Below are positions 48,267 to 56,477 of a stretch of 64,000 nucleotides of DNA, in pieces. The notes below the pieces were generated by a model, which was not told the DNA's origin, did no database searches, and was given only the letters and a program-made list of their open reading frames with translations. The stretch lies in assembly GCF_900114705.1 (NCBI RefSeq), contig NZ_FOTW01000029.1, positions 1 to 64,000 of the forward strand, read 5' to 3'. Made by a program: the position numbers and the translations under genes. Origin of the DNA: Rugamonas rubra. Lineage in GTDB: Bacteria; Pseudomonadota; Gammaproteobacteria; Burkholderiales; Burkholderiaceae_D. Numbering within the stretch: position 1 is the stretch's first letter; each line of letters begins with the position of its first letter.

Positions 48267-50612
48267 TCAGAACAGCTCGTTCTTGACGGCGTCCTTGGCC
48301 TTTTCCTCGGCCGGCGTGCCGTGGCTGCCGCCCTCCAGGCTGTGCACCCCGCTGCCGGGCGGGTTCTCGGCGTAGTAGTAGTCGTCGCCGACCAGCATCA
48401 GGCCGTCGGGCACGGCGCGCTCCTCGATCGGGATGTTCTTCAGCGCCTTCTGCATGTAGTTGATCCAGATCGGCAGCGCCAGGCCGCCGCCGGTCTCGCG
48501 GTTGCCCAGGTTCTTCGGCTGGTCGTAGCCGATCCAGGCGATGCCCACCAGCTTGCTCTGGTAGCCGGCGAACCAGGCGTCGATCGAGTCGTTGGTGGTG
48601 CCGGTCTTGCCCGAGATGTCGGGGCGTTTCAGCACCAGCGCCTTGGTCGCCGTGCCGAAGCGCACCACGTCCTTCAGCATCGAATCCATCAGGTAGGCGT
48701 TGCGCTCGTCGATGACGCGGTTCTTCTCGTCGCCGGCCAGGTCGGGCGCGGCCTGCGACAGGATCTTGCCGTCGGCGTCGGTGACCTTGGCGATCAAGTA
48801 GGGGTTGACCTTGTAGCCGCCGTTGGCGAACACGGCGTAGGCGCCGGCCATCTGCAGCGGCGTGACGTTGCCGGCGCCCAGCGCCAGGGTCAGGTAGGGC
48901 GGGTTCTTCTCGGCGTCGAAGCCGAAACGGGTGGCGTATTCCTGGCCGTACTTGGCGCCGATCTTGTGCAGGATGCGGATCGAGACCATGTTCTTCGACT
49001 TGGTCAGGCCGCGCCGCATGCTCATCGGCCCCTCGTACTTGTTGTCGTAGTTCTTGGGTTCCCAGGCCTGGCCGCCGGTCTGCCCGGCGTCGAAGGAGAT
49101 CGGCGCGTCGTTGATGATGGTGGCCGGCGACAGGCCGCGCTCGAGCGAGGCCGAGTAGATGAAGGGCTTGAACGAGGAGCCCGGCTGGCGCCAGGCCTGG
49201 GTGACGTGGTTGAACTTGCTGCGGTTGTAGTCGAAGCCGCCGACCATGGCGCGGATGGCGCCGTCGGTGGTGCTGGCGGCGACGAAGGCCGACTCGATCT
49301 CCGGCATCTGGGTGACCAGCCAGTCCTTGCCCTCCTGCATGACGCGGATCACCGCGCCGCGGCGGATGCGCTTGTTCGGCGCCGCCTTCTCGGCCAGCCA
49401 GGAGCGGCCCATCTCCAGGCCGGCGCCGCTGATGGCGATCTCCTCGCCGGAGGCGGTGACGGCGGTGATCTTCTGCGGCGTGGCCTGCAGCACCATGGCG
49501 GCGACGATGTCGTCGCTGTCCGGGTGGTCGGCCAGCTCGGTCTCGATGGCGTCGTCGGCGTCCTCCTTGCGCGGCGGGATGTCGATGTAGGCCTCCGGGC
49601 CGCGATAGGCGTGGCGCTTCTCGTAGTCCATCACGCCGCGGCGCAGCGCCAGGTAGGCGGCGTCCTGGTCGGCCTTGGTGATGGTGGTGAAGACGTTCAG
49701 GCCGCGCGTGTAGGTGTCCTCCTTGAACTGCTCGTAGACCAGCTGGCGCGCCATCTCGGCGACGTACTCGGCGTGCACGCCGAACTCGCTGCTGTCGGTC
49801 TTGACCTTGAGCTGCTCGGCGCGGGCCTCCTCGAATTGCTTGTCGCTGATGTAGCCGAGCTGATGCATGCGCTGCAGGATGTATTGCTGGCGGGTGCGGG
49901 CGCGCTTCGGGTTGACCACCGGGTTGTAGGCCGACGGCGCCTTCGGCAGGCCGGCCAGCATGGCCGCCTCGGCCACCGTGATGTCCTTCAGGCTCTTGCC
50001 GAAATAGATCTGCGCGGCCGAGGAGAAGCCGTAGGCGCGCTGGCCAAGGTAGATCTGGTTCATATAGACCTCGAGGATCTGGTCCTTGCTCAGGTTCTGC
50101 TCGATCTTCCAGGCCAGCAGCACCTCGTAGGCCTTGCGCTTGAGCGTCTGCTCGCTCGACAGGAAGAAGTTGCGCGCCACCTGCTGGGTGATGGTCGAGG
50201 CGCCCTGCTTGGCGCCGCCGGTGGCGTTGTGCAGGGTGGCGCGGACGATGCCGAGGTAGTCGACGCCGCCGTGCTCGTAGAAGCGGTCGTCCTCGATGGC
50301 CAGCACGGCCTTCTTCATCACGTCGGGGATGTCCTTGATGCGCACCAGGTTGCGGCGCTCCTCGCCGAATTCGCCGATCAGCACGTTGTCGGCCGAGAAG
50401 ATCCGCAGCGGCATCTTCGGCCGGTAGTCGGTCAGGGTGTCGAGGTCGGGCAGGTTGGGGTAGGCCAGGGCCAGGCCGAACACCACCAGCAGCACGCCGA
50501 CCAGGGCCAGGCCGAGCATCGACAGCATGGCCATCAGTAGGAAGCGTTTGGGTTTGGCGCCGGTGGCGGCGCCCTGCGGCGGGACGGGTGCTTGGGGAGT
50601 GGAACTGGTCAT
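48267..50612 (-). CDS. mrcA: Penicillin-binding protein 1A
   Basis: Class A bifunctional peptidoglycan synthase in the inner membrane. 781 aa from ATG 50612. TM helix about 24-48. Glycosyltransferase (GT51) catalytic Glu 107 is in AIEDDRFYEHGG, with TITQQVARNFFLS next. An OB-like insert at about 300-440. Transpeptidase SxxK at Ser 479 (PGSSFKP), SKN (KSKNMVS) and KTGTT boxes. The ORF continues upstream to 50720, but the family start fits ATG 50612. A perfect -10 box lies 49 bases upstream. It is divergent from pilMNOPQ, the classic mrcA-pilM arrangement. Confidence 0.97.
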   Translation of the reverse strand: MTSSTPQAPVPPQGAATGAKPKRFLLMAMLSMLGLALVGVLLVVFGLALAYPNLPDLDTLTDYRPKMPLRIFSADNVLIGEFGEERRNLVRIKDIPDVMKKAVLAIEDDRFYEHGGVDYLGIVRATLHNATGGAKQGASTITQQVARNFFLSSEQTLKRKAYEVLLAWKIEQNLSKDQILEVYMNQIYLGQRAYGFSSAAQIYFGKSLKDITVAEAAMLAGLPKAPSAYNPVVNPKRARTRQQYILQRMHQLGYISDKQFEEARAEQLKVKTDSSEFGVHAEYVAEMARQLVYEQFKEDTYTRGLNVFTTITKADQDAAYLALRRGVMDYEKRHAYRGPEAYIDIPPRKEDADDAIETELADHPDSDDIVAAMVLQATPQKITAVTASGEEIAISGAGLEMGRSWLAEKAAPNKRIRRGAVIRVMQEGKDWLVTQMPEIESAFVAASTTDGAIRAMVGGFDYNRSKFNHVTQAWRQPGSSFKPFIYSASLERGLSPATIINDAPISFDAGQTGGQAWEPKNYDNKYEGPMSMRRGLTKSKNMVSIRILHKIGAKYGQEYATRFGFDAEKNPPYLTLALGAGNVTPLQMAGAYAVFANGGYKVNPYLIAKVTDADGKILSQAAPDLAGDEKNRVIDERNAYLMDSMLKDVVRFGTATKALVLKRPDISGKTGTTNDSIDAWFAGYQSKLVGIAWIGYDQPKNLGNRETGGGLALPIWINYMQKALKNIPIEERAVPDGLMLVGDDYYYAENPPGSGVHSLEGGSHGTPAEEKAKDAVKNELF

Positions 50613-51115
50613 TTGTTTGTGCAATCTTTCACTGGCGCGAACGTTATCGTTATCCGAATCATTATAAGCGAGCCTATGGGGCGGCGGCGCGCCGCGCCCG
50701 GGGGCATGAAAATTTCCCAACTAGCAATAAAACAATTCACTTGTCCAGCCGGCCACAAGGGCGCGGCGGAGTGTGGCGAAACGCGCACACATGCTCAATC
50801 GCGCGCAATAGAAATACCTTTACACTCTATTTGCTTGGATTTAATGTAGTGTCTCAAGTAACGCAGGGAAAGCCCAAAGGCGCGCATGCAATATTGTCGC
50901 GCGCACCACGGTGGGGCCGCTTGCAGGCGGCTCGATAGGCTTGGCCGCCGTCGTTCATAGTTTGTTCACAGTTCGGTCTCAGATACGTTTTAGATACGCG
51001 TTTTTCCACGCAGTTTTTCTAACGGGTCCTCCATGCTCAGAGTGCGAATGCCCATCCGGCGGCTAGGCCAGGTCGGCGCCGATCCGGCGCCGCCACGGCG
51101 GCGCGGGGCGTGCGC
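50613..51115. other. Divergent mrcA-pilM intergenic region
   Basis: About 500 bp with no supported gene. A minus-strand -10 box TATAAT (50661-50666) precedes mrcA. Towards pilM the sequence becomes AT-richer (50955-51020, with TTGTTCACA and TTTTAGATAC), a likely promoter zone without a confident -35/-10 pair. A 47-codon open frame at 50706-50849 was considered and rejected. Confidence 0.6.
50661..50666 (-). promoter_or_regulatory. -10 box for mrcA
   Basis: On the minus strand this reads TATAAT exactly, 49 bases upstream of the mrcA ATG. The -35 region at the expected distance is GC-rich and poor, so an activator or alternative architecture is possible. Confidence 0.5.
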
Positions 51116-52192
51116 ATGATGCTCGACTTGAAGGCCCTGCTGGGCCAGGGCAATGCGCCGCTGGTCGGCGTCGACATCAGCACCTCCTGCGTGCGTCTGG
51201 TCGAGCTGGCGCAGAACGGCAAGGAGGGCTTGCGGCTGGAGCGCTACGCCGCCGAGCTGCTGCCGCGCGGCGCCGTGGTCGACGGCAACATCGAGAACAT
51301 GGACCAGGTGGTCGACGCCGTGCGCCGCGTCTGGAAGAAGAGCGGCAGCCGGGCCAGGCTGGCGGCGCTGGGCATGCCGCCGGCCTCGGTCATCACCAAG
51401 AAGATCATCCTGCCGGCCGGCATGTCGGAGGACCAGCTGGAGGTGCAGGTCGAGTCCGAGGCCAGCCAGTACATCCCCTTCGCCCTCGACGAGGTCAGCC
51501 TGGACTTCGACGTCATCGGCCCGGCCGCCAGCTCGCCCGAGGACATCGAGGTGATGCTGGCCGCCTCGCGCCGCGAGAAGGTGGAGGACCGCGTCGCCAT
51601 CGCCGAGGCCTCCGGCCTGAAGGCCAGCGTGATGGACATCGAGTCCTACGCCGCGCGCGCCGCGCTGGTGCGCGTGGCCGACCTGGCGAAGGGCGGCGCC
51701 GGCCAGGTGCTGGCGCTGTTCCAGATCGGCGCCCAGGTGACCCACATCTCGATCCTGCTCGACGGCGCCACCATCTACGAGCGCGAGCAGGCCTTCGGCG
51801 GCAACAACCTGACGCAGGACATCGTGCGCGCCTACGGCATGGCCTTCGACGAGGCCGAGGCGCGCAAGAAGTCGGGCGAGCTGCCCGACAACTACGCCAG
51901 CGAGCTGCTGCAGCCCTTCCTCGAGAGCGCCGCGCTGGAGGTGACGCGGGCGATCCAGTTCTTCTTCACCTCGACGCCCTACACCCGGGTCGACCAGCTG
52001 TTCCTGGCCGGCGGCTGCGCCCTGATCCCCGGCCTGGCCGAGCTGGTCGCCGGGCGCAGCAAGATCGCCACCAGCGTGGCGGCGCCGTTCGCCGGCATGG
52101 CGCTGGGGCCGGCGGTGCGCGAGAACCAGCTGCGCGCCGAGGCGGCGGCCTACCTGGTGGCCTGCGGCCTGGCGCTGCGGAGGTTCGGCTGA
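51116..52192 (+). CDS. pilM: Type IV pilus assembly ATPase-like protein PilM
   Basis: Actin-like cytoplasmic protein that binds the PilN N-terminus and links the alignment complex to the motor. 358 aa from ATG 51116 (ATG 51119 or GTG 51110 are alternatives). The nucleotide-binding signatures are VGVDISTSCVRLVEL near 18-32 and FLAGGCALIPGLAELV near 300-315. First gene of pilMNOPQ; its stop overlaps the pilN start. Confidence 0.96.
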   Translation: MMLDLKALLGQGNAPLVGVDISTSCVRLVELAQNGKEGLRLERYAAELLPRGAVVDGNIENMDQVVDAVRRVWKKSGSRARLAALGMPPASVITKKIILPAGMSEDQLEVQVESEASQYIPFALDEVSLDFDVIGPAASSPEDIEVMLAASRREKVEDRVAIAEASGLKASVMDIESYAARAALVRVADLAKGGAGQVLALFQIGAQVTHISILLDGATIYEREQAFGGNNLTQDIVRAYGMAFDEAEARKKSGELPDNYASELLQPFLESAALEVTRAIQFFFTSTPYTRVDQLFLAGGCALIPGLAELVAGRSKIATSVAAPFAGMALGPAVRENQLRAEAAAYLVACGLALRRFG

Positions 52193-52851
52193 TGATCAAA
52201 ATCAACCTGCTGCCGCACCGCGAGGAGCGCCGCAAGCAAAAGAAGGCCGCCTTCTTCGCCCTGTTGGCGCTGGGCGCCATCGCCGGCGCCGCCGTGGTGC
52301 TGCTGGTGGGCGGCTACAACGCGCGCCGCATGTCGATCCAGAACGAGCGCAACCAGGTGATCAAGGGCGCCATCGTGGTGCTCGACAAGAAGATCGCCGA
52401 GATCGCCACGCTGAAGCAGGAGATCGAGGCGCTCAAGGCGCGCCAGCAGGCCGTCGAGGACCTGCAGGGCGACCGCAACCAGCCGGTCTACCTGATGGAC
52501 GAGCTGGTCAAGCAGACCCCGGCCGGGGTCTACCTGAAATCCTTCAAGCAGGAGGGGCAGAAGGTCGCCGTGGGCGGCTACGCCCAGTCGCAGGAGCGCG
52601 TCTCCGAGCTGCTGCGCAACCTGGCCGGCGCCTCGCCGTGGCTGGAGCGGCCCGACCTGGTCGAGGTGCGCTCGACCGGACTGGGGCAGGGCAAGAGCGC
52701 CAAGAAAGTGGTCGAGTTCAACCTGACGGTGAACATCAAGCGGCCGCGCGACAAGGATTTGCCGGACAAGTCCGCCAAGCCCAAGCAACCCGGGCCGGCC
52801 GGCCGGGCCGTTCCATCCACCGCGCCCGGCCTGCCGCCGGCCGCGCCCTGA
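52192..52851 (+). CDS. pilN: Type IV pilus assembly protein PilN
   Basis: 219 aa bitopic inner-membrane protein. The N-terminal INLLPHREERRK motif (residues 3-14) is the PilM-binding peptide; one TM helix (about 20-40), then a coiled coil (about 45-90) and a ferredoxin-like periplasmic domain. The Pro-rich C-terminal tail (about 190-219) is longer than usual. It overlaps pilM by one base and precedes pilO by 12 bp. Confidence 0.96.
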   Translation: MIKINLLPHREERRKQKKAAFFALLALGAIAGAAVVLLVGGYNARRMSIQNERNQVIKGAIVVLDKKIAEIATLKQEIEALKARQQAVEDLQGDRNQPVYLMDELVKQTPAGVYLKSFKQEGQKVAVGGYAQSQERVSELLRNLAGASPWLERPDLVEVRSTGLGQGKSAKKVVEFNLTVNIKRPRDKDLPDKSAKPKQPGPAGRAVPSTAPGLPPAAP

Positions 52852-52863
52852 ACGGGAGCCGAG

Positions 52864-53529
52864 ATGGCCGACCTGAAACTCCTCGGGGCAGCGCTGGCGC
52901 AGCAGTTTCGCGGCCTGGGCCAGCGCCATCCCGGCCAGTGGCCGCTGGCGCCGCGCCTGCTGTGCGGCGTCGGCGTGATGGCGGCGGTGGTCGCGCTGGG
53001 CTATTTCGCCTATTGGAGCGGCCAGTTCGAGGAGCAGGAGGCGGCCGCCCAGGCCGAGCTCAAGCTGCGCGACGAGTACACCTTCAAGACCAACCAGGCG
53101 GTCAACCTGGAGGCGCTGCGGCGGCAGAAGCTGCAGGTCGACCAGTACGTCGAGCGCTTGCAGAAGCAGCTGCCGAGCAAGGCCGAGATGGCCGCGTTGC
53201 TGTCGGACATCAACCAGGCCGGGCTCGGGCGCGGCCTGCAGTTCGAGCTGTTCAAGCCGGGCCAGGTGGTGGTGCGCGACTACTACGCCGAGCTGCCGAT
53301 CGACATCAAGGTCAGCGGCAGCTACCACGACATCGGCGCCTTCGCCGGCGACATGGCCAACCTGCCGCGCATCGTCACGCTCAACAACATGAGCCTGGCC
53401 ACCGGCAAGGACGGCGTGCTGACCCTGGACGCCGTCGCCAAGACCTTCCGCTACCTCGATCCGGAGGAGGTCAGCGCGCAGCGCAAGGCCATGGCCGACA
53501 AGAAAAAGGCGGAGAAGAAAAAATCATGA
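52864..53529 (+). CDS. pilO: Type IV pilus assembly protein PilO
   Basis: 221 aa partner of PilN: cytoplasmic N-terminus, one TM (about 32-50), a coiled coil (about 55-105) and a periplasmic ferredoxin-like domain with GLQFELFKPG and LPIDIKVSGSYHDIGAF. Lys-rich C-terminus. It overlaps pilP by 4 bases. Confidence 0.96.
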   Translation: MADLKLLGAALAQQFRGLGQRHPGQWPLAPRLLCGVGVMAAVVALGYFAYWSGQFEEQEAAAQAELKLRDEYTFKTNQAVNLEALRRQKLQVDQYVERLQKQLPSKAEMAALLSDINQAGLGRGLQFELFKPGQVVVRDYYAELPIDIKVSGSYHDIGAFAGDMANLPRIVTLNNMSLATGKDGVLTLDAVAKTFRYLDPEEVSAQRKAMADKKKAEKKKS

Positions 53530-54152
53530 CAGCGCCCGTCCCGCCCCGTTGCCCTGGCGCCGCCGCGCCGGCCGCCGCCGCCCGCCGCGCCGCCCGGCCG
53601 CGCGCCGCGCCCGGCCGCGCCGCCCGCGGCCTGTGGCTGGCCGCCGCGCTGCTGGCGCTGGCCGGCTGCAGCGACAGCGACGTGCAGGAGGTGCGCCAGT
53701 GGATGAAGCAGGTCGACGGCCAGGCCCAGGTCTACGTGGCGCCGCTGAGCGCGCCGAAGACCTTCATCCCCTTCGCCTACGCCTCGGGCGAGGCGGTCGA
53801 CCCGTTCAACCCGAACAAGCTGCTGGTCGAGCTGGCCAAATCGGCCAACCGGGGCGGCGGCATCAAGCCGGACACCGAGCGGCGCAAGGAGTTGCTGGAG
53901 AGCTATCCGCTCGACACCGTCAAGATGGTCGGCACCATCGAACAGGGCGGCGTGGTCTACGCGCTGCTGCAGGTCGACCGCGCCGTGCACCAGGTGCGCA
54001 GCGGCCAGCACGTGGGCCAGAACTTCGGCCTGGTCACCGGCGTCTCCGAGAGCGTGGTGAGCATCAAGGAAATCGTACAGGATGCGACCGGCGACTGGGT
54101 CGAACGCATGTCCCGGCTGGAGTTGCAGGAGAGTAAGGAGGACGGCAAATGA
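53526..54152 (+). CDS. pilP: Type IV pilus lipoprotein PilP
   Basis: 208 aa. Lipobox LALAGC puts the lipidated Cys near residue 48, preceded by an unusually long Ala/Arg/Pro-rich N-terminus, so the real start might lie further in, though no better start with a ribosome binding site is seen. The mature part has DPFNPNKL and the C-terminal beta domain (YPLDTVKMVGTIEQGGVVYALL) that docks on PilQ. It overlaps pilQ by 4 bases. Confidence 0.95.
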   Translation: MTAPVPPRCPGAAAPAAAARRAARPRAAPGRAARGLWLAAALLALAGCSDSDVQEVRQWMKQVDGQAQVYVAPLSAPKTFIPFAYASGEAVDPFNPNKLLVELAKSANRGGGIKPDTERRKELLESYPLDTVKMVGTIEQGGVVYALLQVDRAVHQVRSGQHVGQNFGLVTGVSESVVSIKEIVQDATGDWVERMSRLELQESKEDGK

Positions 54153-56440
54153 ACAAGGCACTGAGGATCGCGCGGCGCAGGCCGACGCCGGCGTCGAGCG
54201 GGCCGGCGCGGCGGCGGGCGGCCCGGACGGGCCGCGTGCTGGCGCCGCTGCTGGCGGCGCTGGCCGTGCTGGGCCTGTTGGCGGGCCAGCCGGCCCGGGC
54301 CCAGGAGAGCACGCCGGCCGGCGCCACCACGGCGGCGCCCGCCAGCGCGGCCGGCAACGCCATCGAGACGATCAGCGCCAACCAGCAGGGCTCGAACGTG
54401 ATCGTCAAGATCACCCTGAGGGAGGCGCCGGCGCGGCTGCCGATCGGCTTCGCCATCACCAACCCGCCGCGCATCGCGCTCGACTTCGGCGCCACCGTCA
54501 ACGCCACCGGCAAGAACTCCCTCGACCTGGCGCTGGGCGATCTGCGCAGCGTCAACGTGGTGCAGGCCGGCGAGCGCTCGCGCCTGGTGTTCAACCTCAA
54601 GCGCAGCCTGAACTACGCCACGGCGCTCGACGGCAGGGCGGTCATCCTGACCATCGACGGCTCCGGCGGCCTGGCCCAGGCGGTCGACGCCAGCGGCATG
54701 CCGGTGGTGGCCAAGCCGGCCGCCGGCTCGGCCACGGCCGCCGCCAAGGCGCCGGCGCGGCAGTTGCTGCGCGATATGGACTTCCGCCGCGGCAGCAACG
54801 GCGAGGGCCGCATCGTGGTCGACCTGCCCAACAACCAGGTGGCGGTCGACGTGCGCCAGGTGGCCGCCGGGGTGGTGGTCGACTTCATCAAGACGGGGCT
54901 GCCGGAGAGCCTGCGGCGGCGCCTCGACGTGCGCGATTTCGGCACGCCGGTGACGCAGATCACCACCGTGCCGCAGGGCGACAACACGCGCCTGACGGTC
55001 GAGGCCAAGGGCCTGTGGGAGCAGAGCGTCTACCAGAGCGACACCCAGCTGGTGATCGACATCAAGCCGATCAAGGAGGACCCCAACAAGCTGGCCCAGG
55101 GCACCCAGGGCTACCGTGGCGAGAAGCTGTCGTTCAACTTCCAGAACGTCGAGGTGCGCGCCGCGCTGCAGGCCATCGCCGACATCTCCGGCCTGAACAT
55201 CATCACCAGCGACAGCGTGGCCGGCAACCTGACCCTGCGCCTGCGCGAGGTGCCGTGGGACCAGGCGCTCGACGTGGTGCTGCAGGCCAAGGGCCTGGAC
55301 ATGCGCAAGAACGGCTCGGTGCTGTGGATCGCCCCCAAGGAGGAGCTGCTGACCAAGGAGAAGCTCGAGCTCGAGCAGCGCGCCCAGATCGCCGACCTGG
55401 AGCCGCTCAAGTCGGAGATCTTCCAGCTCAACTACCAGAAGGCCGACGCCTTCAAGACCGTCTTCGGCCTCGAGGGCGGCGGCGCCGACGCCAAGAACCG
55501 CGTGCTGTCCAAGCGCGGCAGCGCCATCATCGAGCCGCGCACCAACCAGCTGTTCGTCACCGACATCGCCGCCAAGATCGAGGACATCCGCAAGCTGATC
55601 GCCAAGACCGACATCGCCTCCAAGCAGGTGCTGATCGAGGCGCGCATCGTCGAGGCCAGCGACTCGTTCACCCGCAACCTGGGCGCCAAGCTGGGCTTCG
55701 CCGACCTGCGCACCATCCGTGGCGGCGACAGCGGCTACCAGTTGGGCAACGGCAACACGCGGATCGGCGTCGGCGGCAACCTGACCGGCATCGGCGAGGT
55801 GACCGGCCAGATCAAGCCGACCGACGCCAGCTACAACAACACCCAGTTCGTCAACCTGCCGGCCGCGCCGATCAACGGCGCCGCCGCCGGCAGCCTGGCG
55901 ATCAGCCTGTTCTCCTCGGTGGCCAACCGCTTCCTCAACCTGGAGTTGTCGGCGCTGGAGGCCGACGGCACCGGCAAGATCATCTCCAGCCCGCGGGTGG
56001 TCACCGCCGACAAGGCGGTCGCCCTGATCGAGCAGGGCATCGAGCTGCCCTACCAGGTGGCCACCAGCAGCGGCGCCACCTCGATCGTGTTCCGCAAGGC
56101 CAACCTGCGGCTGGAGGTGACGCCGCAGATCACGCCGGACGGCAACGTGGTGCTCGACGTCGACGTCAACAAGGACAGCGTCGGCCAGGAGACCCGCGCC
56201 GGCTTCGCCATCGACACCAAGCACGTCAAGACCCAGGTGATGGTCGAGAACGGCGGCACGGTGGTGCTGGGCGGCATCTACCAGCAGATCGAGCGCAACT
56301 CGGTGAGCAAGGTGCCGCTGCTGGGCGACGTGCCGGTGCTCGGATATTTGTTCAGGAACAACAGTAGAACCAACGACAAGACCGAACTTCTGGTGTTTAT
56401 TACACCGAAGATAGTCGCCGAGCGCCTCTCCACCCGATAA
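54149..56440 (+). CDS. pilQ: Type IV pilus secretin PilQ
   Basis: 763 aa outer-membrane secretin. A long basic signal region ends PARAQ at about residue 51. Two AMIN domains (about 65-310), N0 and N1 domains, then the secretin core with NLELSALEADGTGKIISSPRVVTADK and the C-terminal VPLLGDVPVLGYLFR region. It forms the channel for pilus exit, used for twitching and DNA uptake. Confidence 0.97.
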   Translation: MNKALRIARRRPTPASSGPARRRAARTGRVLAPLLAALAVLGLLAGQPARAQESTPAGATTAAPASAAGNAIETISANQQGSNVIVKITLREAPARLPIGFAITNPPRIALDFGATVNATGKNSLDLALGDLRSVNVVQAGERSRLVFNLKRSLNYATALDGRAVILTIDGSGGLAQAVDASGMPVVAKPAAGSATAAAKAPARQLLRDMDFRRGSNGEGRIVVDLPNNQVAVDVRQVAAGVVVDFIKTGLPESLRRRLDVRDFGTPVTQITTVPQGDNTRLTVEAKGLWEQSVYQSDTQLVIDIKPIKEDPNKLAQGTQGYRGEKLSFNFQNVEVRAALQAIADISGLNIITSDSVAGNLTLRLREVPWDQALDVVLQAKGLDMRKNGSVLWIAPKEELLTKEKLELEQRAQIADLEPLKSEIFQLNYQKADAFKTVFGLEGGGADAKNRVLSKRGSAIIEPRTNQLFVTDIAAKIEDIRKLIAKTDIASKQVLIEARIVEASDSFTRNLGAKLGFADLRTIRGGDSGYQLGNGNTRIGVGGNLTGIGEVTGQIKPTDASYNNTQFVNLPAAPINGAAAGSLAISLFSSVANRFLNLELSALEADGTGKIISSPRVVTADKAVALIEQGIELPYQVATSSGATSIVFRKANLRLEVTPQITPDGNVVLDVDVNKDSVGQETRAGFAIDTKHVKTQVMVENGGTVVLGGIYQQIERNSVSKVPLLGDVPVLGYLFRNNSRTNDKTELLVFITPKIVAERLSTR

Positions 56441-56477
56441 AATGCCAACAGTTCCGTGGGAACGATAGGGTAATCCG

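Noticed and set aside
50706-50849. 47-codon frame in the mrcA-pilM gap beginning MKISQLAIKQ
   Set aside because: Only a G run as ribosome binding site, no signal peptide or domain, and no flanking terminator; it could be real but support is too weak.
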